Assembly: GCA_016292705.1 (NCBI GenBank)
Contig: JAEDHZ010000027.1
Location: 1 to 12,177 of the forward strand
Direction of reading: 5' to 3'
Origin: Clostridiaceae bacterium
Lineage (GTDB): Bacteria; Bacillota; Clostridia; Oscillospirales; Acutalibacteraceae
Length of the DNA: 12,177 bases
Below the pieces are notes generated by a model, which had not been told where the DNA came from, did no database searches, and saw only the letters and a list, made by a program, of their open reading frames with translations. A program made the translations under genes and the position numbers. This document shows positions 6,242-12,177 of the stretch, one piece after another (the first letter of the stretch is position 1; every line of letters starts with the position of its first letter).

Positions 6242-7405
6242 ATGAACATCAAGCGTGTTTTTCTCATTGTTCTTGACAGCGTCGGAATCGGAGAGCTGCC
6301 GGACGCCGCAGACTACGGCGACGAGGGCAGCAACACTCTGAAAGCCTGTTTCGCTCAACCGGGCTTCAACATTCCGAACCTCAAAAAATGCGGTCTTTTC
6401 AACATTGACGGAGTTGATTTTGAAAACGGCGTTGAAAACCCCGTCGCCGCATACGGAAAATGTGCAGAACGCTCAAAGGGCAAGGACACAACAACCGGTC
6501 ACTGGGAAATCTGCGGTCTTATCTCCGAAAAAGCGATGCCGACCTTTCCGAACGGTTTTCCGGAAGAACTGCTTGATGAGTTTTCAAGGCGCACAAAAAG
6601 AGGTGTTCTTTGCAACAAGCCTTATTCCGGAACAAAGGTTATCAAAGACTACGGAAAAGAACACCTTGAAACCGGAAGTCTGATTGTTTATACTTCAGCC
6701 GACAGCGTTTTTCAGGTTGCGGCGCACGAAGCAATCGTTCCGGTTGAAGAGCTTTACGAATACTGCCGCATTGCACGGCAGCTGCTCAAAGGCGAATATG
6801 CAGTCGGAAGAGTCATTGCGCGCCCGTTTGAGGGCGAATATCCATTCAGACGCACGGCAAACCGGCACGACTTTTCCCTTGCACCGCCAAAAAAAACACT
6901 CCTTGACTGCCTTTCAGAAAGCGGGCTTGACATTATCCCCGTCGGCAAAATCTATGACATCTTTGCCGGAAAGGGACTCAAAAAAGCCAACCCGACCGTT
7001 TCCAATGCGGACGGAATGAAAAAAACGCTTGAGTTTTCCAAAACCGATTTCCACGGTCTTTGCTTCACAAACCTTGTTGATTTTGACATGGTTTTCGGCC
7101 ACAGAAACGACGCAGCAGGCTACGCAAATGCGCTCACGGAGTTTGACAAATGGCTCGGTGAGTTTTTGCCTGAACTTCATGATGATGACATATTGATCAT
7201 TACCGCAGACCACGGCTGTGACCCCGTTACACCGAGCACTGACCATTCAAGGGAGTATATTCCCCTGCTCGTCCTCGGAAAACAGATAAAACCGGTCAAT
7301 CTCGGAATCCGTCCGACATACGCCGATATCGGACAGACGGTTGCGGACATTTTCGGTGTTTGCAACAACCTTTCCGGAACAAGCTTCAAAGCTGAGATTT
7401 TATGA
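6242..7405 (+). CDS. deoB: Phosphopentomutase
   Basis: This 387-residue alkaline-phosphatase-superfamily mutase interconverts (deoxy)ribose-1-phosphate and the 5-phosphate, linking DeoD to DeoC and the pentose phosphate pathway. The N-terminus RVFLIVLDSVGIGELPDA carries the first metal-binding aspartate (D12). SKGKDTTTGHWE (78-89) holds the threonine that is phosphorylated in Bacillus PPM (Thr85 there). The C-terminal metal ligands appear in FDMVFGHRND, ITADHGCDP and STDHSREY. Length is typical for the family (about 390). The start at 6242 follows AAGGAG. An in-frame ATG at 6215 that overlaps the deoD stop (ATGA) would place the ribosome site inside the gene and is less likely. It ends eight bases before cdd. 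Confidence 0.97.
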   Translation: MNIKRVFLIVLDSVGIGELPDAADYGDEGSNTLKACFAQPGFNIPNLKKCGLFNIDGVDFENGVENPVAAYGKCAERSKGKDTTTGHWEICGLISEKAMPTFPNGFPEELLDEFSRRTKRGVLCNKPYSGTKVIKDYGKEHLETGSLIVYTSADSVFQVAAHEAIVPVEELYEYCRIARQLLKGEYAVGRVIARPFEGEYPFRRTANRHDFSLAPPKKTLLDCLSESGLDIIPVGKIYDIFAGKGLKKANPTVSNADGMKKTLEFSKTDFHGLCFTNLVDFDMVFGHRNDAAGYANALTEFDKWLGEFLPELHDDDILIITADHGCDPVTPSTDHSREYIPLLVLGKQIKPVNLGIRPTYADIGQTVADIFGVCNNLSGTSFKAEIL

Positions 7406-7413
7406 GGTGAATT

Positions 7414-7836
7414 ATGACTGAATCTGAACTTATTGCTCTCGCAAAACAGGCGGCAAAAAACGCCTATGCCCCCTATTCACACCACACAGTAGGTGCGGCT
7501 CTCCTTTGCAAAAACGGAAAAGTCTTTCTCGGCTGCAACATTGAAAACGCATCGTACTCCCCGACAAACTGTGCGGAAAGGACAGCGTTTTTCAAGGCTG
7601 TCAGCGAGGGCGAACGGGAGTTTTCCGCCATCGCAATCGTCGGCGGACATGAACTCGACTTCAAAGACTACTTTGCCCCGTGCGGCGTTTGCCGTCAGGT
7701 TATGGCGGAGTTCTGCGAAAAAAGTACATTCAGGGTCATCCTGGGCAAAGGCAACGGAGAGTTCAAGGTTTTCTTTCTTGAAGAGATTCTTCCGTTCGGC
7801 TTTTCGCCCGAAAGTCTGAATAAACCCTGCCAATAA
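7414..7836 (+). CDS. cdd: Cytidine deaminase
   Basis: This 140-residue homotetrameric-type enzyme deaminates cytidine and deoxycytidine to uridine and deoxyuridine. Zinc ligands are C53 in NCAERTA and C90/C93 in APCGVCRQ, with the proton-shuttling glutamate E55. NIENASYSPTNCAERTA and the early YAPYS motif, where the nucleoside sits, are standard for the family. Length matches Bacillus Cdd (136). The ATG at 7414 is preceded by GAGGTGA. It is the last gene of the deo unit. Its uridine product needs a uridine or pyrimidine-nucleoside phosphorylase, which is not in the window. No strong terminator follows, so some readthrough into the transporter genes is possible. Confidence 0.97.
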   Translation: MTESELIALAKQAAKNAYAPYSHHTVGAALLCKNGKVFLGCNIENASYSPTNCAERTAFFKAVSEGEREFSAIAIVGGHELDFKDYFAPCGVCRQVMAEFCEKSTFRVILGKGNGEFKVFFLEEILPFGFSPESLNKPCQ

Positions 7837-7863
7837 ATCAACCGCTAAAGCCCGGAAAATACT

Positions 7864-7881
7864 GTTAACAATTTTGTTGAC
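7864..7881. repeat. AT-rich inverted repeat between cdd and the transporter promoter
   Basis: GTTAACA-ATTT-TGTTGAC is a near-perfect dyad (one G-U type mismatch) about 15 bases before the -35 box of the transporter promoter. It lacks a U-tract, so it is a poor terminator. It could be a regulator site for nucleoside control, or chance in an AT-rich spacer. Confidence 0.35.
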
Positions 7882-7895
7882 TTGATGATTTTCTG

Positions 7896-7923
7896 TTGAA
7901 ATTTTACCGGATTATGGTATAAT
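7896..7923 (+). promoter_or_regulatory. Extended -10 promoter of the nucleoside transporter operon
   Basis: TTGAAA (7896-7901) and TATAAT (7918-7923) are 16 bases apart, and TGG directly before TATAAT gives the extended -10 (TGnTATAAT). Transcription should start near 7930, leaving a leader of about 65 bases before the lipoprotein ATG. Confidence 0.88.
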
Positions 7924-7929
7924 GAAAGC

Positions 7930-7975
7930 AATCGGTCGGACAAAAGCAAGATTTGTTCAAAATCATTACCCGATT
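7930..7975 (+). promoter_or_regulatory. Possible folded leader of the binding-protein mRNA
   Basis: At the predicted 5' end, AATCGG (7930-7935) can pair with CCGATT (7970-7975), and inside it GATTT (7950-7954) pairs with AAATC (7960-7964). The ribosome site AAGGAGG (7981-7987) stays outside the stem. A stabilising 5' hairpin is the simplest reading. It does not match the purine or preQ1 riboswitch cores. Confidence 0.35.
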
Positions 7976-7995
7976 AGTTTAAGGAGGATTTCACC

Positions 7996-9213
7996 ATGAA
8001 AAAACTTCTTGCAGTTTTACTCGCAGCTCTTATGGTCTTTGCTCTTGTTGCCTGCAACAAAAACGGAGGCGACCAGACAACCGCACCGGGCGACAGTTCC
8101 TCAGCTCCGGTTGAAAACACAGACTACAAAGTTGCAATGGTCACCGACTACGGCGACATCACTGACGAATCGTTCAACCAGACCACCTATGAAGCCTGCA
8201 AGGCTTTCAGCGAAGAGAACAACATCGGATTCAGCTATTTCAAGCCCGCCGGCGACTCTCCGGCTGAACGTGTCAAGTCCATTGAAAAGGCTGTTGACGA
8301 AGGATTTAATGTAATCGTTATGCCCGGCTTTGCGTTCGCAAGTGCAATCTTTGAGGCTGCTCCGAAGCATAAGGACACCAAGTTCATCGCTCTCGACGTC
8401 AGCAAGGGAGACATCCTTGAAACCGCTGTTAAGGCAAAGGGTGAAGAATACAACTACAACCCCGATGACTACAAGCTTGAGGATTACGCTGACCTCAGCA
8501 ATGTTTACTGCGCAGTTTATCAGGAAGAACTCTGCGGCTACATGGCAGGTTATGCAGCAGTTAAGCTCGGTTACGAAAAGCTCGGCTTCCTCGGCGGTAT
8601 GGCTGTTCCCGCAGTTGTCCGCTACGGCTATGGCTTTGTTCAGGGCGTTGACGAAGCAGCAAAAGAGCTTGACAAGACTGTTGACCTCAACTATGTTTAC
8701 GGCGGCATTTTTGCAGGTGATCCCGACATCACCGCAGTTATGGACACATGGTACAAGGGCGGCACAGAAGTTGTCTTTGCCTGCGGCGGCGGAATTTATA
8801 CCTCGGCAGCAGAAGCAGCGAAGAAGGCCGGCGGTAAGGTTATCGGCGTTGATGTTGACCAGGCTGCCATCATTGACGGCAAATACGGCGACGGTATCAC
8901 CGTTACTTCCGCTATGAAAGGTCTTTATCCGGCAACATACGACACCCTCAAGGCTGTTATCATTGACGGCAAGTGGGCAGACTATGCAGGAAAGATTGAA
9001 ACGCTCGGTCTTGTTTCCGGCGACGATGTTGAAGCAAACTATGTTCAGATTCCGGTCGAGTCCACACAGTTTGCCGACGGAAAGTTCACAAAGGACGATT
9101 ACGCAAAGCTTGTCAAGGATATGTTCGACGGCAACATCAAGGTTTCAAATGACATCACAAAGATGCCGGCTGTTACCAATGTCAAGATTTCCGAGCAGGA
9201 CAAGATTAAATAA
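7996..9213 (+). CDS. BMP family nucleoside-binding lipoprotein of an ABC importer (PnrA/TmpC-like)
   Basis: This 405-residue lipoprotein captures nucleosides outside the membrane and delivers them to the permeases encoded downstream. Residues 1-20 are a type II signal peptide with lipobox LVAC, so C20 should be lipidated. A Gly/Ser/Thr/Pro-rich tether (21-42) follows. The fold starts at YKVAMVTDYGDITDESFNQ, whose D-x-G-x3-D-x-S-F-N motif is the substrate-binding signature of BMP/PnrA proteins. Other family landmarks are FNVIVMPG, GYMAGYAAVKLG, KLGFLGGMAVP, VFACGGGIY and IGVDVDQA. Residues of about 137-166 form an acidic, Tyr-rich insertion compared with the usual short loop. AAGGAGG precedes the ATG. 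Context (deo genes before, ABC ATPase and permeases after) supports nucleosides as ligand; which ones is unknown. A strong terminator follows the stop. Confidence 0.94.
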   Translation: MKKLLAVLLAALMVFALVACNKNGGDQTTAPGDSSSAPVENTDYKVAMVTDYGDITDESFNQTTYEACKAFSEENNIGFSYFKPAGDSPAERVKSIEKAVDEGFNVIVMPGFAFASAIFEAAPKHKDTKFIALDVSKGDILETAVKAKGEEYNYNPDDYKLEDYADLSNVYCAVYQEELCGYMAGYAAVKLGYEKLGFLGGMAVPAVVRYGYGFVQGVDEAAKELDKTVDLNYVYGGIFAGDPDITAVMDTWYKGGTEVVFACGGGIYTSAAEAAKKAGGKVIGVDVDQAAIIDGKYGDGITVTSAMKGLYPATYDTLKAVIIDGKWADYAGKIETLGLVSGDDVEANYVQIPVESTQFADGKFTKDDYAKLVKDMFDGNIKVSNDITKMPAVTNVKISEQDKIK

Positions 9214-9244
9214 AAAATTGTAAGCTTAATACTAAACTTACTGT

Positions 9245-9284
9245 GGGAGTGTCTAAAACAGACACTCCCGCTTTTCGGTTTTTT
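9245..9284 (+). terminator. Strong terminator between binding-protein and ATPase genes
   Basis: A perfect 10-bp stem (GGGAGTGTCT, loop AAAAC, AGACACTCCC) is followed by GCTTTTCGG and a run of six T (9279-9284). It starts 31 bases after the lipoprotein stop. Partial termination here would give more binding protein than ATPase and permeases, a common arrangement in ABC import operons. Confidence 0.9.
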
Positions 9285-9290
9285 CGCTTT

Positions 9291-9343
9291 CCGCTTTCTT
9301 ATGTGACACAAAAAACAGTATTGCATAAGAAAACGAAAAGCGG
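9291..9343 (+). other. Second inverted repeat in the lipoprotein-ATPase spacer
   Basis: TTTCTTATG (9295-9303) is a perfect 9-bp complement of CATAAGAAA (9324-9332). An alternative outer pairing CCGCTTT/AAAGCGG (9291-9297 with 9337-9343) extends it over a bulge. The loop is about 20 bases. It follows directly after the terminator. It might be a regulator dyad for a weak internal promoter or an RNA structure protecting the downstream message. Confidence 0.45.
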
Positions 9344-9368
9344 CAGATATTTTACTCTCAGGACGAAG

Positions 9369-9385
9369 CCGGGCGGTCTGCCCGG
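9369..9385 (+). other. GC-rich hairpin just before the ATPase ribosome site
   Basis: CCGGGC (9369-9374), loop GGTCT, GCCCGG (9380-9385) form a perfect 6-bp stem that ends three bases before the AGGAG site (9389-9393). It could tune translation or block 3'-5' decay. There is no U-tract, so it is not a terminator. Confidence 0.5.
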
Positions 9386-9401
9386 AACAGGAGATGAAGC
9401 A

Positions 9402-10940
9402 ATGGAAGAAAAATATGCAATTGAGATGCTTGGGATCACAAAAAGGTTTCCCGGAATTGTTGCAAACGACAACATCACCCTGCGGCTGAAAAAGGGCGAA
9501 ATTCATGCTCTGCTCGGCGAAAACGGAGCAGGAAAGTCCACCCTCATGTCCGTCCTTTTCGGTCTTTATCAGGCAGAGGAGGGCGAAATCAGAAAGGACG
9601 GAAGGGCTGTTCAGATCAAGAATCCGAACGATGCGACCGCTCTCGGAATCGGAATGGTTCACCAGCACTTCAAGCTTGTTGAATGTTTTTCCGTTCTGGA
9701 CAACATCATTCTCGGCATTGAGCCGAACAAACTCGGATTTCTCCAGAAAAGCAAGGCAAGAAAAAAAGTTCTTGAACTTTCCGAAAAATACGGGCTTTCG
9801 GTTGACCTTGACGCCCTCATTGAGGACATCAGCGTTGGTATGCAACAGAGGACGGAGATTCTCAAGATGCTTTACCGTGAAAACGAAATCCTCATCTTTG
9901 ACGAGCCGACCGCAGTCCTCACTCCGCAGGAAATTGAAGAACTTATGCAGATTATGAAAAACCTTGCAAAAGAGGGAAAGAGCATCCTTTTCATCTCCCA
10001 CAAGCTCAACGAGATTATGGAAGTTGCAGACCGCTGCACCGTTCTGCGAAAGGGTAAATACATCGGAACGGTCAACATCAGCGACACTTCAAAAGCAGAA
10101 CTTTCAAAGATGATGGTCGGCCGCGATGTTGATTTCACCGTCCGCAAAAAAGAAATGACTCCCGGTGAGGTTATCTTAGATGTTAAAAATGTCAGCGTTG
10201 GAAGCAAGCTGCACAAAAACAATGCCGTCAAAAACATTTCCTTTTCCGTCCGTGCAGGCGAAATCGTCTGCCTTGCAGGCATTGACGGAAACGGTCAGAC
10301 AGAATTTGTTTACGGTCTTACAGGTCTTGAACCCGTTAAAGAGGGAACGCTTACCCTGCTCGGCAAGGACATTACAAAAGCTCCGATAAAAAAGCGCAAC
10401 CTTGCCGGTATCTCCCATATCCCCGAAGACAGACACAAGCACGGTCTTGTTCTTGACTACTCGCTTGAAAACAACATGATTCTTGAACGCTACTTTGAGC
10501 CGCAGTTCACAAACAAGTTCGGATTTTTGAAAAAGAAAAACATCCGTGCCTATTCGGACAGGCTCATTGAACAATATGATGTCCGCTCCGGTCAGGGCAG
10601 CGCAACGGTTGCAAGGAGTATGTCCGGCGGAAACCAGCAAAAAGCAATCGTTGCCCGGGAAATTGACCGGAATCCGGAGCTTCTTGTTGCCGTTCAGCCA
10701 ACAAGAGGCCTTGATGTGGGCGCAATCGAATATATCCACAAACAACTTGTCTCCTGCCGTGACGCAGGAAAGGGCGTTTTGCTCGTTTCGCTTGAGCTTG
10801 ACGAAGTGCTGAGCGTTCCGGACAGGATTCTTGTCATGTATGAGGGTGAAATTGTCGGCGAGCTTGACCCGAAAAAGACAACCGCCCAGGAGCTCGGTCT
10901 TTACATGGCGGGAGCAAAAAGGAAAGGAGGAAACGACTGA
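9402..10940 (+). CDS. Nucleoside ABC transporter ATPase (fused double ATPase, BMP/NupO-like)
   Basis: This 512-residue cytoplasmic protein contains two ABC domains and powers the importer. Domain 1 has an intact Walker A (GENGAGKST, 39-47), a Q-loop at Q88, an altered signature (ISVGMQQR), Walker B ending in DE (167-168) and the switch histidine H200. Domain 2 (from about 256) has a degenerate Walker A (GIDGNGQTE, no Lys), a good signature MSGGNQQ (407-413) and VQPTRGLD in place of a classic Walker B. This asymmetry, with one active and one degenerate site, is normal for RbsA/BMP-type ATPases. The ATG at 9402 follows AGGAG; the open frame extends back to 9243 but runs through the terminator and is rejected. 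The stop TGA shares one base with the permease ATG (TGATG), so translation is probably coupled. Confidence 0.95.
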   Translation: MEEKYAIEMLGITKRFPGIVANDNITLRLKKGEIHALLGENGAGKSTLMSVLFGLYQAEEGEIRKDGRAVQIKNPNDATALGIGMVHQHFKLVECFSVLDNIILGIEPNKLGFLQKSKARKKVLELSEKYGLSVDLDALIEDISVGMQQRTEILKMLYRENEILIFDEPTAVLTPQEIEELMQIMKNLAKEGKSILFISHKLNEIMEVADRCTVLRKGKYIGTVNISDTSKAELSKMMVGRDVDFTVRKKEMTPGEVILDVKNVSVGSKLHKNNAVKNISFSVRAGEIVCLAGIDGNGQTEFVYGLTGLEPVKEGTLTLLGKDITKAPIKKRNLAGISHIPEDRHKHGLVLDYSLENNMILERYFEPQFTNKFGFLKKKNIRAYSDRLIEQYDVRSGQGSATVARSMSGGNQQKAIVAREIDRNPELLVAVQPTRGLDVGAIEYIHKQLVSCRDAGKGVLLVSLELDEVLSVPDRILVMYEGEIVGELDPKKTTAQELGLYMAGAKRKGGND

Positions 10941-12082
10941 TGAAAAACAAATTTCGCTCATTTTTAAAAAACAACGCCGTTCAGTCCGTGTTTTCCTCGC
11001 TCATTTGCATTTTGCTCGGACTTCTTATCGGCTACATTGTTCTCTTGTTCATCAATCCCGATGGTGCGGCTGAAGCAATCGGCGACCTTGTCAGAAACTT
11101 CATGAACTATTCAAAGCCGGAAGCAAGGTTCAAATACTTCGGCGATACACTTGTTAAAACCGCTCCGCTTATCATGTGCTCGCTTTCAATTCTGTTCTGC
11201 TACAAGGTCGGGCTTTTCAACATCGGCGCAGCGGGACAGTACGCAGTAGGAATCGGGCTTTCGCTTTATGCGGCGATTGCGTGGAATCTTCCCTGGTGGG
11301 CGTGCATCCTCCTTGCGGCGCTCGGCGGTGCGCTTTCCGGCGCTCTCTGCGGTCTGCTCAAAGCCTATTGCAATGTTAACGAGGTCATCAGCGGAATCAT
11401 GCTCAACTGGATCTCGCTTTATTCGATAAACATGCTTCTGACAAAAGTCAAAGAGGAAACAAGCCCTTATACGATCGTTTTCAAATACAGCAATCCCAAA
11501 GCGCTTATACCCTCTCTCGGCCTTGACAAGCTGTTTTTGGACAATGAATATATGACAATTGCTGTTCCCCTTTCCGTCATCATTTCTGTGTTCATCTGGG
11601 TGCTTCTTGAAAACACAAAATTCGGCTACGAACTCAAAGCCACGGGCTTCAACAAAAACGCAGCAAAATACTGCGGAATGAACGAAAAGCGCAACATTAT
11701 CATAACGCTTGCAATCGGCGGAGCTCTTGCCGCTGTCGGCGCCGCATTCCTCTATCTCACCGGCTACGAGCAATGGAATTGCAGCACATCCTCCGTTCCG
11801 GCAATGGGCTTCAACGGAATTGCGGCGGCGTTCCTCGGCGGACTCAATCCGATTGGCTGCGTTCTTTCCTCATACTTCATTCAGCACATTACCGAGGGAG
11901 GCTCACATATCGACAAAATGCTTTATCCCTCGCAGATTTCCGACCTCATTTCCGCAATCATCATTTACCTTTGCGGCTTTGTATTCTTCATGAAATATGC
12001 GTTCAACAAGTTCCTTTCAAAAAGAGCGAAAAAGGAATTGAGCAAAGCCTCGGTCACCGACGAAAAAGGAGGCGCAAAATAA
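10940..12082 (+). CDS. Nucleoside ABC transporter permease, first subunit (NupP-like)
   Basis: This 380-residue integral membrane protein belongs to the BPD_transp_2 (RbsC/BMP) permease family. A hydrophobic segment at about residues 16-37 is followed by an extracytoplasmic-type loop, then roughly seven to eight more membrane spans. The family landmarks YKVGLFNIGAAGQYAVG, VISGIMLNWISLY and MGFNGIAAAFLGGLNPIG are all visible, the first being the region that contacts the ATPase in this family. The tail (359-380) is charged and cytoplasmic. The ribosome site GGAGG lies inside the end of the ATPase gene. Both its start and its stop overlap neighbouring genes by one base (TGATG and TAATG), showing a tightly coupled ATPase-permease-permease block. 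Confidence 0.94.
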   Translation: MKNKFRSFLKNNAVQSVFSSLICILLGLLIGYIVLLFINPDGAAEAIGDLVRNFMNYSKPEARFKYFGDTLVKTAPLIMCSLSILFCYKVGLFNIGAAGQYAVGIGLSLYAAIAWNLPWWACILLAALGGALSGALCGLLKAYCNVNEVISGIMLNWISLYSINMLLTKVKEETSPYTIVFKYSNPKALIPSLGLDKLFLDNEYMTIAVPLSVIISVFIWVLLENTKFGYELKATGFNKNAAKYCGMNEKRNIIITLAIGGALAAVGAAFLYLTGYEQWNCSTSSVPAMGFNGIAAAFLGGLNPIGCVLSSYFIQHITEGGSHIDKMLYPSQISDLISAIIIYLCGFVFFMKYAFNKFLSKRAKKELSKASVTDEKGGAK

Positions 12083-12177
12083 TGTCACTTCTCATTCAAT
12101 ATACCTTGCTTTACGCCTCGGTGCTTATTCTTGTTGCGCTCGGCGGCTGCTTTTCGGAGCATTCCGGCGTAATCAAC
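12082..12177 (+). CDS. Nucleoside ABC transporter permease, second subunit (NupQ-like), 3' end cut by window
   Basis: Only the first 32 codons are in the window, starting MSLLIQYTLLYASVLILVAL and continuing GGCFSEHSGVIN. The ALGG-x-FSE-x-SGV-x-N pattern is the usual N-terminus of the shorter second permease of BMP-type nucleoside importers (about 300 residues). The ATG overlaps the stop of the preceding permease (TAATG) and is preceded by GGAGG in the end of that gene. It should pair with the first permease to form the membrane pore. Confidence 0.88.
   Translation, partial: MSLLIQYTLLYASVLILVALGGCFSEHSGVIN

Noticed and set aside
7924..7995. Purine riboswitch before the nucleoside-binding protein
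   Set aside because: The conserved core segments of the purine aptamer are absent.
9243..9401. N-terminal extension of the ATPase frame
   Set aside because: It would begin inside the terminator hairpin and lacks a ribosome site; the family start motif follows the ATG at 9402.
9099..10001. 300-codon open frame on the minus strand
   Set aside because: It is antisense to the lipoprotein and ATPase genes and crosses the terminator; its composition is not protein-like.
10176..10961. 261-codon open frame on the minus strand
   Set aside because: It lies wholly opposite the ATPase gene, lacks a ribosome site and resembles no family.

Overview
The window looks like a chromosomal segment of a low-to-moderate GC Gram-positive anaerobe of the class Clostridia, probably Oscillospirales/Ruminococcaceae-like. 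This rests on the AAGGAGG-type ribosome binding sites before almost every gene, the TTGACA/TATAAT promoters, the yceD-rpmF pair, a DUF512 radical-SAM-type protein, a cytoplasmic GH13 alpha-glucosidase and a BMP-type nucleoside ABC transporter. The genus assignment is an inference.

Left part (1-4000, minus strand): three transcription units read leftwards. A GH13 oligo-1,6-glucosidase-like gene has its own promoter (3944-3972), which carries a dyad over the -10 box. Next is yceD-rpmF, driven by a perfect TTGACA-17-TATAAT promoter (1925-1953) and closed by a rho-independent terminator (1131-1162). Last is a DUF512 (PDZ-like plus Cys cluster) protein that runs off the left edge.

Middle (4000-4800): the strand switches. 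A lone gene for a phage/plasmid-type winged-helix replisome-organizer-like protein sits here. Its linker is encoded by two sets of 15-bp tandem repeats, which resemble iterons. Its stop codon lies inside the -35 box of the promoter for the next operon.

Right part (4750-12177, plus strand): a nucleoside scavenging locus. deoC-deoD-deoB-cdd are tightly packed behind the promoter at 4751-4779. They are followed by a second unit with its own extended -10 promoter (7896-7923): a BMP/PnrA-type nucleoside-binding lipoprotein, a strong terminator (9245-9284), a fused double ABC ATPase, a permease, and the first 32 codons of the second permease, cut by the window edge. The logic is import of nucleosides by the ABC transporter, deamination of cytidine by Cdd, phosphorolysis of purine nucleosides by DeoD, conversion of (deoxy)ribose-1-P to 5-P by DeoB, and cleavage of deoxyribose-5-P to glyceraldehyde-3-P and acetaldehyde by DeoC. 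No pyrimidine-nucleoside phosphorylase is visible, although Cdd implies one. No CRISPR array, tRNA, rRNA, insertion sequence or intact mobile element was seen, and no gene-free stretch exceeds 300 bases. I found no clearly new system. The best leads are the orphan replisome-organizer gene with internal repeats, the extra N-terminal module of the glucosidase, and the multi-hairpin spacer inside the transporter operon.
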